Assembly: GCF_030464885.1 (NCBI RefSeq)
Contig: NZ_JALPRJ010000041.1
Coordinates: 1 to 64,000, forward strand
Direction of reading: 5' to 3'
From: Caballeronia sp. SEWSISQ10-4 2
GTDB taxonomy: Bacteria > Pseudomonadota > Gammaproteobacteria > Burkholderiales > Burkholderiaceae
DNA: 64,000 nucleotides
The position numbers and the translations under genes were made by a program. This document shows positions 37,131 to 45,096 of this stretch, one piece after another. A model generated the notes under the pieces. That model ran no database searches, had not been told where the DNA came from, and saw only the letters and a program-made list of their open reading frames with translations. Numbering within the stretch: position 1 is the stretch's first letter; each line of letters opens with the position of its first letter.

Positions 37131-38774
37131 ATGAGCAACGACATATACGAAGAGGGATTGAACAAAACCGCTGCCAACTTCGCGGCCCTGACGCCTTTGA
37201 GCTTCATCGAACGTGCGGCGTCGGTATATCCGACGTTGCCCGCCATTTCGCACGGCGCGGTGCGACGTGACTGGGCGCAGACCTATGCTCGCACACGGCG
37301 TCTGGCCTCCGCGTTGAGCGCCAGAGGCATCGGCGTTGGCGATACGGTCGCCGCGATGCTGCCCAATATTCCCGAGATGATCGAGGCTCATTTCGGTATC
37401 CCGATGATCGGCGCAGTCCTCAATACGCTCAACACTCGACTCGATGCCAACACGCTCGCGTTTATGCTGAATCATGGCGAAGCGAAAGTGGTGCTGGTCG
37501 ACCGGGAATTCTCCACCGTGATGCGCGAGGCGGTCGCACGTGTAGATCAGCCGATTCTCGTCATCGACGTCGACGATTCCGAATATGCCGGACCGGGCGA
37601 GCGTATCGGCGAACTTGATTATGAAGCGCTGCTGGCGAGCGGCGATCCTGCATTTGAATGGGCACCTCCATCCGATGAGTGGAATGCGATCTGCCTGAAC
37701 TACACATCAGGGACAACAGGACATCCGAAGGGCGTCGTCTATCACCATCGGGGGGCGTACACCAACGCGGTCAGCAACATCCTCGAATGGGATATGCCAA
37801 AGCACGCGGTGTACCTGTGGACGCTGCCGATGTTCCATTGCAACGGCTGGTGCTTCCCTTGGACTGTGGCCGCGCGGGCGGGCGTCAACGTATGCTTGCG
37901 CAAGGTCGATGCGAAAACGATCTTCGATCTGATTCGCCGCGAGCGAGTGACGCACTATTGCGGCGCGCCGATCGTACAGAACCTGCTGGTCAATGCTCCC
38001 GACGAGATGAAAGCCGGGATAACGCACCGTGTCCACGCAATGGTCGCCGGCGCGGCGCCGCCTGCGGCAATGATCGAAGGAATGGAGCGGCTCGGCTTCG
38101 AGCTGACGCATGTGTACGGCTTGACTGAGGTTTATGGCCCGGCGGCCGTGTGTGCGCAGCAAGCTCAATGGAGCACGCTCGACATAGGTGAACGCGCGCG
38201 CCTGAATGCGCGGCAGGGCGTGCGCTATCACTTGCAGGATGCCGTGACGGTACGCGATCCCCTGACGATGCAGCAAGTGCCGGCGGATGGCGAGACAATC
38301 GGAGAGATCATGTTTCGCGGCAACATCATGATGAAGGGTTACCTGAAGAACCCGGACGCAACGCAGGAAGCGTTTCGCGGTGGCTGGTTTCACACCGGGG
38401 ACCTGGCGGTCGCCAATCCGGACGGCTATGTCCGGATCAAGGACCGCAGTAAGGACATCATCATTTCGGGCGGCGAGAATATTTCAAGCATTGAAATTGA
38501 AGATGTGCTGTATCGCCATCCAGCGGTACTCGCGGCCGCCGTCGTTGCGAAGCCGGACCTTCGTTGGGGTGAGACGCCTTGCGCTTTCGTCGAGTTAAAG
38601 GCGGGTGCAACGGTAAGCGCCGCAGAGCTCGTCGCGCATTGCAAAGCCCATCTCGCGAGTTTCAAGGTGCCGCGCGCGGTGGAGTTCTGCGAGTTGCCGA
38701 AGACATCGACCGGCAAGATACAGAAGTTCGAACTGCGTAAGCGCGCTGGATCGGTCGCGGCCATCGACGTATGA
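37131..38774 (+). CDS. acyl-CoA synthetase (AMP-forming; AlkK/DmdB-like)
   Basis: A 547-residue adenylate-forming ligase that makes an acyl-CoA from a carboxylate, ATP and CoA. It has the P-loop-like YTSGTTGHPKG, the YGLTE block, GWFHTGD and the catalytic Lys in KTSTGKIQKFELR near the end. The overall form is that of medium-chain or methylmercaptopropionate ligases. AGGGAG precedes the ATG. The enoyl-CoA hydratase gene overlaps or follows directly, so the two act in sequence on one acid. The carbon source is not defined. Confidence 0.88.
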   Translation: MSNDIYEEGLNKTAANFAALTPLSFIERAASVYPTLPAISHGAVRRDWAQTYARTRRLASALSARGIGVGDTVAAMLPNIPEMIEAHFGIPMIGAVLNTLNTRLDANTLAFMLNHGEAKVVLVDREFSTVMREAVARVDQPILVIDVDDSEYAGPGERIGELDYEALLASGDPAFEWAPPSDEWNAICLNYTSGTTGHPKGVVYHHRGAYTNAVSNILEWDMPKHAVYLWTLPMFHCNGWCFPWTVAARAGVNVCLRKVDAKTIFDLIRRERVTHYCGAPIVQNLLVNAPDEMKAGITHRVHAMVAGAAPPAAMIEGMERLGFELTHVYGLTEVYGPAAVCAQQAQWSTLDIGERARLNARQGVRYHLQDAVTVRDPLTMQQVPADGETIGEIMFRGNIMMKGYLKNPDATQEAFRGGWFHTGDLAVANPDGYVRIKDRSKDIIISGGENISSIEIEDVLYRHPAVLAAAVVAKPDLRWGETPCAFVELKAGATVSAAELVAHCKAHLASFKVPRAVEFCELPKTSTGKIQKFELRKRAGSVAAIDV

Positions 38775-38785
38775 CGGAGGCGAAC

Positions 38786-39589
38786 ATGAACGAAAACGCA
38801 AGTCCAGAGCCGTTGGTGGTCATCGATCGGGATATCTACGGAGTGCCCGGCGCAGTGCGGATGACGCTGAACCGGCCCGACGCGTTTAACGCGTTGTCCG
38901 AAGCATTGATCGACGCGCTGCAAAGCAGCTTGGACGAAGTGGCTGCATCGGATGCGCGCGTCGTTGTGCTTGCGGGCGCGGGCCGGGCGTTTTGCGCGGG
39001 CCACGATCTGAAAGAGATGCGCGCCAATCCGTCGTTCGAGTACTACCAGGCTCTGTTTGCCCGCTGCTCGCAGATGATGTTGACCATCCAGCGTATGCCG
39101 CAGCCCGTGATCGCGCGCGTGCACGGAGTCGCGACTGCGGCGGGTTGCCAACTGGTCGCGATGTGCGATCTGGCGGTAGCCGCAAACGATGCTCGCTTCG
39201 CCGTGTCCGGGGTCAATCTGGGATTGTTCTGCTCGACGCCAAGTGTGCCGCTGTCGCGCAATCTGTCTCGCAAGGCCGCATTCGAAATGCTTGTGACGGG
39301 CGACTATATCGACGCACAAACCGCGTGTGAGCGCGGCCTTGTGAATCGAGTCACCACGCCTGAACGGCTGGACGATGCGATTCGTGAACTCGTGGCGAGT
39401 ATCAGTGAGAAGCCCCGTGTAGCGATCGCCGCCGGCAAGAGTCTCTTCTACCGGCAGTTGGAGGCAGGCATCGATACGGCGTTCCAACTGGCCGGAGACA
39501 CGATGGCGCGCAACATGCTGGACGACGCAGCTCTCGAGGGAACCGAGGCGTTCATTCAGAAACGCACGCCACGGTGGCGCGAAACGTAA
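38786..39589 (+). CDS. enoyl-CoA hydratase/isomerase family protein
   Basis: A 267-residue crotonase-fold enzyme. The oxyanion-hole blocks are AFCAGHDLKEM and GVATAAGCQLVAMCDLAVA; the usual second catalytic Glu area reads VNLGLFCSTP, as in the ECHDC3-like subgroup, so hydratase activity is not certain. ATG 38786 is preferred because CGGAGG lies just before it inside the end of the ligase gene; ATG 38771 gives an ATGA overlap instead. It is coupled to the acyl-CoA ligase. Confidence 0.85.
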   Translation: MNENASPEPLVVIDRDIYGVPGAVRMTLNRPDAFNALSEALIDALQSSLDEVAASDARVVVLAGAGRAFCAGHDLKEMRANPSFEYYQALFARCSQMMLTIQRMPQPVIARVHGVATAAGCQLVAMCDLAVAANDARFAVSGVNLGLFCSTPSVPLSRNLSRKAAFEMLVTGDYIDAQTACERGLVNRVTTPERLDDAIRELVASISEKPRVAIAAGKSLFYRQLEAGIDTAFQLAGDTMARNMLDDAALEGTEAFIQKRTPRWRET

Positions 39590-39880
39590 GGCGGCGAACG
39601 CAGTGGGTCACGCGCTGGCGGTGACCCTTGGCCTGGCGTGTCCCGCGCCGCGTGTACAAGCGAACATCTCGTCAAGACGCCACGTGCTGCCAGGCTTGGC
39701 TCCGCTCCGTTCCGCTAGCCGGTCTTCAGCACCCGCTGAACGTCGTGACCGAGACGACGAGGCCGAAGATCTCTTCCTGAAAGATGCACATCTTGTTGCG
39801 ACCGCGGAATACGGTCGATTCATCCCTGCCACCGACGGCGCAGCAACCCCGCTGCCAGGGGTGTTATCGCCGATACCTAA

Positions 39881-40792
39881 TTAAAGTGCCCACGGCGGCC
39901 GTGGATTGAACGCGGCGACAAGGAAGTCGATCATGACCCGGACCTTCGCCGGGGGTGCTCGATCTGGCGAGCGAACCAGGTGTATGCCGCCCAGATTCGC
40001 AGTGCTGGCGTCGAGTGTGACTCTCTCCAGTTCGCCTCGCCGGATTGCGTCGGCAACGATGAACTCGGGCTCGTAAAGAACCCCGAGACCGGCCACGGCA
40101 ACTGCGACGAGGGCGTCGCCGTTATTGGCCCGCAGGGTTCCCTTTACGGCAACGCGCTTGTCCCCGTCCTTGCCGAACCGCCATTCTTCGGGTCGTGAGA
40201 TGTTGGAAAAGCAGACGCTCAGGCAATTGTGATTCCGCAAATCGGACCAGAGCTTGGGACGTCCGTGCTGTGCCCAGTAGCCGGGAGCAGCACAGACGAT
40301 CATGGCGCTTTCGGTCAACCTGCGGGACACGAGACGGCTGTCCTTCAGGTGTCCGACGCGGATCGTCAGATCCCAGCCTTCTTCCGTGAGGTCGATCACA
40401 CGATCATTCAACCCGAGATCGACGGTGACCTTGGGATGTTGCTTGCTAAAAGCCGGAATGAGCGGCGCCACGTAGCGGACACCAAACGAAAGCGGGGAAT
40501 TCAGCCGGAGCAGTCCGGTCGCTTCCACGCGTTGTGAAGCGATCGACGCCTCGGCTTCCTCCAGGTCGGGAAGGAGCCGCGTGCACGCTTCCAGATACTG
40601 TTGGCCCGCCTCGGTGAGGGTGAGCTTGCGCGTGCTTCGATGAAACAGGCGCACGCCCAAACGCTGTTCCACCGCATCCAGATGCTTTGTCGCCATGGCT
40701 GGCGACAGGCCGAGTTGTCGCGCGGCGGCGGAAAGGCTTCCCGCATTAGCGGCACGAGAAAACACCTGCATTCCTGTAATGCGATCAAGCAT
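39881..40792 (-). CDS. LysR-family transcriptional regulator
   Basis: A 303-residue LysR protein with a winged helix (about 1-62, SLSAAARQLGLSPAMATKHL) and effector domain; FHRSTRKLTLTEAGQQYLE is the usual linker start. It is divergent from the MDR reductase at 40981 with 188 bp between starts, its most likely target. The 291 bp on its 3' side towards the enoyl-CoA hydratase gene show nothing recognisable. Confidence 0.9.
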   Translation of the reverse strand: MLDRITGMQVFSRAANAGSLSAAARQLGLSPAMATKHLDAVEQRLGVRLFHRSTRKLTLTEAGQQYLEACTRLLPDLEEAEASIASQRVEATGLLRLNSPLSFGVRYVAPLIPAFSKQHPKVTVDLGLNDRVIDLTEEGWDLTIRVGHLKDSRLVSRRLTESAMIVCAAPGYWAQHGRPKLWSDLRNHNCLSVCFSNISRPEEWRFGKDGDKRVAVKGTLRANNGDALVAVAVAGLGVLYEPEFIVADAIRRGELERVTLDASTANLGGIHLVRSPDRAPPAKVRVMIDFLVAAFNPRPPWAL

Positions 40793-40980
40793 TGCAATTT
40801 CTCACTTGCGGTAAAAACTGAATCGCTTCGTCAGGGGATTATCGCTTATTCGGTGAAACTGTAAATTCCACGCCTGGCATCCGTATCGCCGAGTCGCGCG
40901 CCGATGGTGCATGCAACAAAGTGAGTCGATGAGATCGGGCAGTTTGCTCGAACAGTCTGCCGAGAGATTTTCAGGAAAAA

Positions 40981-41997
40981 ATGATGAAGGCTTATCAAAT
41001 CCAGGCTGGCACCGGAATCGCCGGGCTTAAACGTGTTGAGCGCATGAGCCGTGCGCTCGAAGCTGGTGAGATTAGAGTCCGCGTCAGCGCCGCAGCACTC
41101 AACTATCGCGATCTCAGTTTCGCGAAGGGACAGTTCTACAATCCGCCCGGCTATCCGCTCGTGCCGCTCGTGGACGGATGTGGGGACGTCGTTGCCGTAG
41201 GTTCGGCGGTAACGCGTTTCAAGGAAGGCGATCGCGTCATCACGAGCTACTACCCCCGATGGATCGACGGTGCATTGTCGCCCGCCAAGACGGCCGTCTC
41301 CTTTGGTGCCCAGCTCGACGGCACACTTGCGGAAGAACTCGTCGCCAGCGAGGATGCGTTCGTTCTGGCGCCGCGCAGCCTCGATTCAATCGCGGCCGCG
41401 ACGCTCCCTTGCGCCGGCGTGACGGCGTGGAATGCCCTGTTCGTTGCCGGCGCGGTCAAGCCCGGCGCAAGTGTGCTTCTCTTGGGCACCGGCGGCGTAT
41501 CGCTATGGGCACTGCAGCTTGCCAAAGCCGCTGGCCTTTTCACGATCGTAACGTCATCGCAAGACGAAAAGCTCGAGCGAGTGCGCTCACTCGGGGCTGA
41601 CGCGACAATCAATTACCGGACGACGCCGGAATGGCAGGACGAAGTGTTGCGGCTCACCGGTGGAGTCGATGTCGTGGTCGAAGTCGGTGGCGAAGGCACA
41701 TTGGCGCGATCACTGAAGGCCGCGGGGGCAGGCGGGACCATCGTCGTTATCGGCCGGGTCAGCGGCGGGGGCGGCGTCTCGATCGAGCCGGGCGCGCTTA
41801 TAGGCGGAGCCAAACGCCTGGTCGGCATTACGGCCGGTAGCCGCGCGATGCTCGTGCAGCTCGTCCGCTTCGTCGACGTCAATGAGATCACCCCTACCGT
41901 CGACAAAGTCCTCTCGTTCGACGAGGCTTCGTCCGCCTATGAGTATCTCGAGGGAGGGCGGCATTTCGGCAAGGTGGTGATCGACATCCGCGCATAG
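40981..41997 (+). CDS. MDR-superfamily NAD(P)-dependent oxidoreductase (quinone reductase-like)
   Basis: A 338-residue zinc-type alcohol dehydrogenase homologue. NYRDLSFAKGQ replaces the zinc-ligand Cys region, and no structural-zinc Cys cluster is seen, so it is probably a zinc-free reductase. The cofactor loop is LLGTGGVSLWALQLAK (near 165). The divergent LysR gene is its likely regulator. Such proteins reduce quinones, enals or enones; the substrate is unknown. Confidence 0.85.
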   Translation: MMKAYQIQAGTGIAGLKRVERMSRALEAGEIRVRVSAAALNYRDLSFAKGQFYNPPGYPLVPLVDGCGDVVAVGSAVTRFKEGDRVITSYYPRWIDGALSPAKTAVSFGAQLDGTLAEELVASEDAFVLAPRSLDSIAAATLPCAGVTAWNALFVAGAVKPGASVLLLGTGGVSLWALQLAKAAGLFTIVTSSQDEKLERVRSLGADATINYRTTPEWQDEVLRLTGGVDVVVEVGGEGTLARSLKAAGAGGTIVVIGRVSGGGGVSIEPGALIGGAKRLVGITAGSRAMLVQLVRFVDVNEITPTVDKVLSFDEASSAYEYLEGGRHFGKVVIDIRA

Positions 41998-42093
41998 CGC
42001 GATGTTGTTCTTTCGTTCTGGCAAAACGGATCGCCTTCCCCGCCATTGGTTCGGCTGTGATCGTCACTGAGGCCCACAGCAAAGGAGTCGTGT

Positions 42094-43233
42094 ATGAGAT
42101 TAATGTCAGCATTGTTGGCGGTGGGGTATGTCATTACTGTTAGCTCGGCATTCGCCGCGGACCCGGTTCGGATCGGCGTCACAACCATCCTGAGCGGCCC
42201 AAATGCCGATCGTGGACAGAGCGAGCAGTACGGCGTCGAGTTGGCGTTACAGCGCATCAACGAGTCCGGCGGCGTGCTCGGCAGGCCTGTCGAGGCGTTT
42301 TACGCCGATAACGCCGCCGACCCGGCGACAGGTATTGCGGCGGCGAAGCAACTTATTGAGCAGCAACATGTTTCCGTGTTATTGGGCGCGCTGGCGACTC
42401 CGGTGACGCGGGCTGTGATGCCGGTAGCAAATGCGGCGAAGGTGCCGCTTGTGATCGACATCTCGGCCGGCCAGGAGTTCGTCGACGCCGCTGGTTCCGG
42501 CGGGTATAGCTACGTGTTCAAGACCAGTCCCTCCGATGGTGACGTTGCGGCAGCGATGATCCAGTGGCTGAAGGCCAGAAACGTCCAGCGATTAGTTATC
42601 CTTTCTGACGACAACGACTTCAACCGCGCCAACGCGACGGCGATGGAAACAGCCGCGGCGGCCGCGAATATAAGGACGTTGTACAGCGAGATAGTTGCGA
42701 AGGGAACGACGAATCTTGCGCCGGCTCTTGAGCGATTGACGGCCCTGCATCCAGATCGCATCGTTACTCTTCTCAGCGTGTCCAGTGCGGCGTTTTTCCG
42801 TGCTTACGAGCAAAGCGGCGCGGGTATCCTTCTCGCTGGCCGCATTGATTTCGCGGCGGCCATTGCGAACTCTTCCCCCCAATTCGTGGCGGCCGGAGGG
42901 CTCGATCAAGCGACGGGGATTTCAGTGTTTACGCCTTCGGCTTCCACGCCCGCCGTGCAAGCGTTCGTGACGTCTTATCGAGCTAAATACGGACTTGCTC
43001 CCAGCCAACGTTCGATCTTCGCGTTTGAGGCGACAGAGCTGGTCATCGACGCGATCCGCCGCGCGAAGTCAGACGATCCCGCCGCAGTACAGCAGGCGCT
43101 GCGATCGACGCAGATGCCCTCCATGCTTGGCGGCACTTTTGCCATGGATGAGCACAATCATTCCCACACCGCAATGCAGGTCGTCGGAATACGGGGCAGC
43201 AAGCTCGCGGTTCTCGACCAAGTCGGGAGGTAG
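42094..43233 (+). CDS. Leu/Ile/Val-type ABC substrate-binding protein, orphan
   Basis: A 379-residue type 1 periplasmic binding protein (Peripla_BP_6). The signal peptide ends at SAFAAD; RIGVTTILSGPNADRG and RINESGGVLGRPVE open the first lobe. AAAGGAG precedes the ATG. No permease or ATPase is adjacent; the next gene converges and belongs to another set. It may supply a distant importer or act as a receptor with a chemoreceptor. The ligand is unknown, with aromatic acids and amino acids the common choices. Confidence 0.85.
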   Translation: MRLMSALLAVGYVITVSSAFAADPVRIGVTTILSGPNADRGQSEQYGVELALQRINESGGVLGRPVEAFYADNAADPATGIAAAKQLIEQQHVSVLLGALATPVTRAVMPVANAAKVPLVIDISAGQEFVDAAGSGGYSYVFKTSPSDGDVAAAMIQWLKARNVQRLVILSDDNDFNRANATAMETAAAAANIRTLYSEIVAKGTTNLAPALERLTALHPDRIVTLLSVSSAAFFRAYEQSGAGILLAGRIDFAAAIANSSPQFVAAGGLDQATGISVFTPSASTPAVQAFVTSYRAKYGLAPSQRSIFAFEATELVIDAIRRAKSDDPAAVQQALRSTQMPSMLGGTFAMDEHNHSHTAMQVVGIRGSKLAVLDQVGR

Positions 43234-43263
43234 GCCTTATATGCCCGATTAAGACGGTGCCTC

Positions 43264-44250
43264 TTATTGGGTTGCCACATCGGACTGCTGTGAAAAAAAC
43301 TGACCGCGCGTAGCGTCTTCCAGACTGACAATCGATTGAGCGATAGCTTCGGTAGTGGCGAGCGTGGTGATCACGCCCGTTCGTAACGCTCCCAGAACGG
43401 CAGTCGTTTTCGTATTTTCGCTGGCTACGGCAATGACATTTGGAATGTGCTTCAGATCTTCCAGGCTGAGGCCGATGACCCGGTCGCGCACGGGAGTGAT
43501 AACTGGACGGCCCGCCATGTCGATGAAGTGGTAACCCATCAGGTCTCCGACTGCCCCGCACTGCCTCAGCTCGGCGATCTCGTCTGTCGAAAACCAGCCG
43601 GTGCGAACCATATTGCTGTCTTCATTGATGTCACCGACGCCGACGAGCGCGACGTGCGCCCTGCGTGCCTTATCAAGCGTGGGTTTGACGGCGTCATTGT
43701 TGAGCAGTCCCTTGCGGACCTCCGGGTCACCGACCAGCGCAGGCGCGTAAAGCGTTTCGCTGTCACCCCCAAAACGGGCCGCGAGCCGTCGACTGATGTG
43801 ATCGGCATTCATGATCTCGCCGCCGCGATAGAAGCCGCCGATCGCGCAGACGAAGGTGGAAGAGCGCTGCGTCGACGAGATCGCGTGCTCCGAGATCGCG
43901 TTGATATTACGCCCCATGCCGACAGCGACAATCATGTCGTTGGCGAGAATGCGGTCGAGATGACTCGCGACGAGGCCAGCGAGAAGTTCGCGCTGCTTGT
44001 CCTGATCCTTGTGATTGATCGACACGATCGCTTTCTCGATGCCGAATCGTGCGATCAATTCACGCTCGAGGTCGCGCGTATCGCGCGGATGGTGCTTCAC
44101 GCGAATCTCGACGATGCCTTCCTCCTGCGCACGTTTCAGCAGGCGGCCTATCTTGGCGCGCGAAAGCGAGAACTGTTTGGACAGATCTTCCTGTGTGAGT
44201 CCGTCGACGTAGTAAAGCGTCGCCAGACGAGTCAGTTCGTCAGTGGTCAT
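43264..44250 (-). CDS. SorC/DeoR-type sugar-binding transcriptional regulator
   Basis: A 328-residue SorC-family regulator: N-terminal helix-turn-helix (about 3-50, LTQEDLSKQFSLSRAKIGRL) and a C-terminal isomerase-like sugar-phosphate sensor (about 60-320, GMGRNINAI, TLYAPALVGDPEVR, GVGDINEDSNMVRTGW). Such proteins respond to phosphorylated sugars. It is downstream of the RpiB-family gene on the same strand and faces the ABC importer operon; the two TGTTC-N6-GARCA elements in the shared promoter region are its probable sites. Confidence 0.9.
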   Translation of the reverse strand: MTTDELTRLATLYYVDGLTQEDLSKQFSLSRAKIGRLLKRAQEEGIVEIRVKHHPRDTRDLERELIARFGIEKAIVSINHKDQDKQRELLAGLVASHLDRILANDMIVAVGMGRNINAISEHAISSTQRSSTFVCAIGGFYRGGEIMNADHISRRLAARFGGDSETLYAPALVGDPEVRKGLLNNDAVKPTLDKARRAHVALVGVGDINEDSNMVRTGWFSTDEIAELRQCGAVGDLMGYHFIDMAGRPVITPVRDRVIGLSLEDLKHIPNVIAVASENTKTTAVLGALRTGVITTLATTEAIAQSIVSLEDATRGQFFSQQSDVATQ

Positions 44251-44336
44251 ATGGTTATCTCATTCCCATTCGGCTGGATGCAACGTGACCTGGCACGTGC
44301 CGGTGTCCTGGTGGGTCGATGAGCTGACCGACCGGA

Positions 44337-44807
44337 TCACACAGTTTCGTCGCCGCGCGGTAATTGATGACTATCCTCGTATTCCTTGATGCGGTTTACC
44401 TTCGGGACAGAGCGCCCTCCGTCAAAGCGCGCTCCAAGCCAGGTGTCGACTATCGCTTTCGCCAGTTCGGGGCCCACGACGCGAGCGCCGATTGTAATGA
44501 TTTGCGCGTCGTTGCTCTTGCTTGCCCGCTCCGCCGAATAGGTATCGTGACATTGGGCGGCGCGAATTCCGTGCACCTTGTTGGCTGCGATCGCCATCCC
44601 AATCCCAGTGCCGCACAGCAGAACGGCCCGTTCGAATTCACCTCGCGCGACGCTTTCAGCCACCGCGAACGCGATGTTCGGATAGTTCACAGGCTCTGTG
44701 CCGTGTGTGCCGAAGTCAACAACATCCACGCCCTTGTCGACCAAATATCGCTTGATCAACTCCTTCAGGTCAAGCGCAGCTTCATCACATCCGATTGCCA
44801 GTTTCAT
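44337..44807 (-). CDS. RpiB/LacAB-family sugar-phosphate isomerase, probable tetrose-phosphate isomerase
   Basis: A 156-residue aldose-ketose isomerase. Cys65 in LLCGTGIGM matches the catalytic base Cys66 of E. coli RpiB, and AANKVHGIRAA is conserved. Two His residues of E. coli RpiB are replaced: GCDH reads GCDE (Glu9) and the RQHND block reads SKSND, so Ser98 stands where His99 opens the furanose ring. A linear substrate such as erythrulose 4-phosphate/erythrose 4-phosphate would not need that His. RpiB homologues are known to isomerise tetrulose phosphates in tetritol catabolism. It heads a unit with the SorC gene and is divergent from the importer, SDR, DhaKL and transketolase genes. Ribose 5-phosphate or a 6-carbon substrate remains possible. 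Confidence 0.85.
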   Translation of the reverse strand: MKLAIGCDEAALDLKELIKRYLVDKGVDVVDFGTHGTEPVNYPNIAFAVAESVARGEFERAVLLCGTGIGMAIAANKVHGIRAAQCHDTYSAERASKSNDAQIITIGARVVGPELAKAIVDTWLGARFDGGRSVPKVNRIKEYEDSHQLPRGDETV

Positions 44808-44852
44808 ATTTCACTCCGATCTTCCAGTTTCATTCGACAGGTATTGATCAAA

Positions 44853-44868
44853 TGTTCGTCAATGAACA
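44853..44868. promoter_or_regulatory. operator-like inverted repeat TGTTC-N6-GAACA
   Basis: Perfect five-base arms TGTTC and GAACA around six bases, 46 bp before the start of the RpiB-family gene. The same architecture recurs at 45065-45080. Probable SorC site (inference). Confidence 0.6.
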
Positions 44869-45064
44869 AATTCTCAATTCAGTTTGCCGGAATGTCAAGA
44901 TCGCAGTGAGGGTGGTTTTTGCGATTGCCCACGCGGAACAGATCGCGGGTAAGCGCCTGAAAGGCAGGATGGTATTGCGTATTTAGTGCGTACGGGTTAA
45001 CCACATAAGCACAGAGATTGACACGCATAGGGTCCCAATCTAGGATGCCATCTAACTGCTCAAT

Positions 45065-45080
45065 TGTTCAATAACGAGCA
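45065..45080. promoter_or_regulatory. operator-like inverted repeat TGTTC-N6-GAGCA
   Basis: One base from the perfect form at 44853-44868, placed 17 bp before the GTG start of the ABC ATPase gene, where bound protein would block initiation. Flanking CAAT and AAAT bases extend the resemblance. Probable second SorC site (inference). Confidence 0.6.
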
Positions 45081-45096
45081 AATGTTAGGAGACAAA

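Larger units (their letters stand above)
44808..45096. other. 289-bp divergent promoter region of the sugar/tetritol-like cluster
   Basis: AT-richer than the flanks. It holds both operators (44853-44868 and 45065-45080), one next to each gene start, and must contain the two divergent promoters. No gene lies here. Confidence 0.6.

Noticed and set aside
39590-39880. Open frames between the enoyl-CoA hydratase and LysR genes
   Set aside because: Neither strand gives protein-like sequence or a ribosome site.
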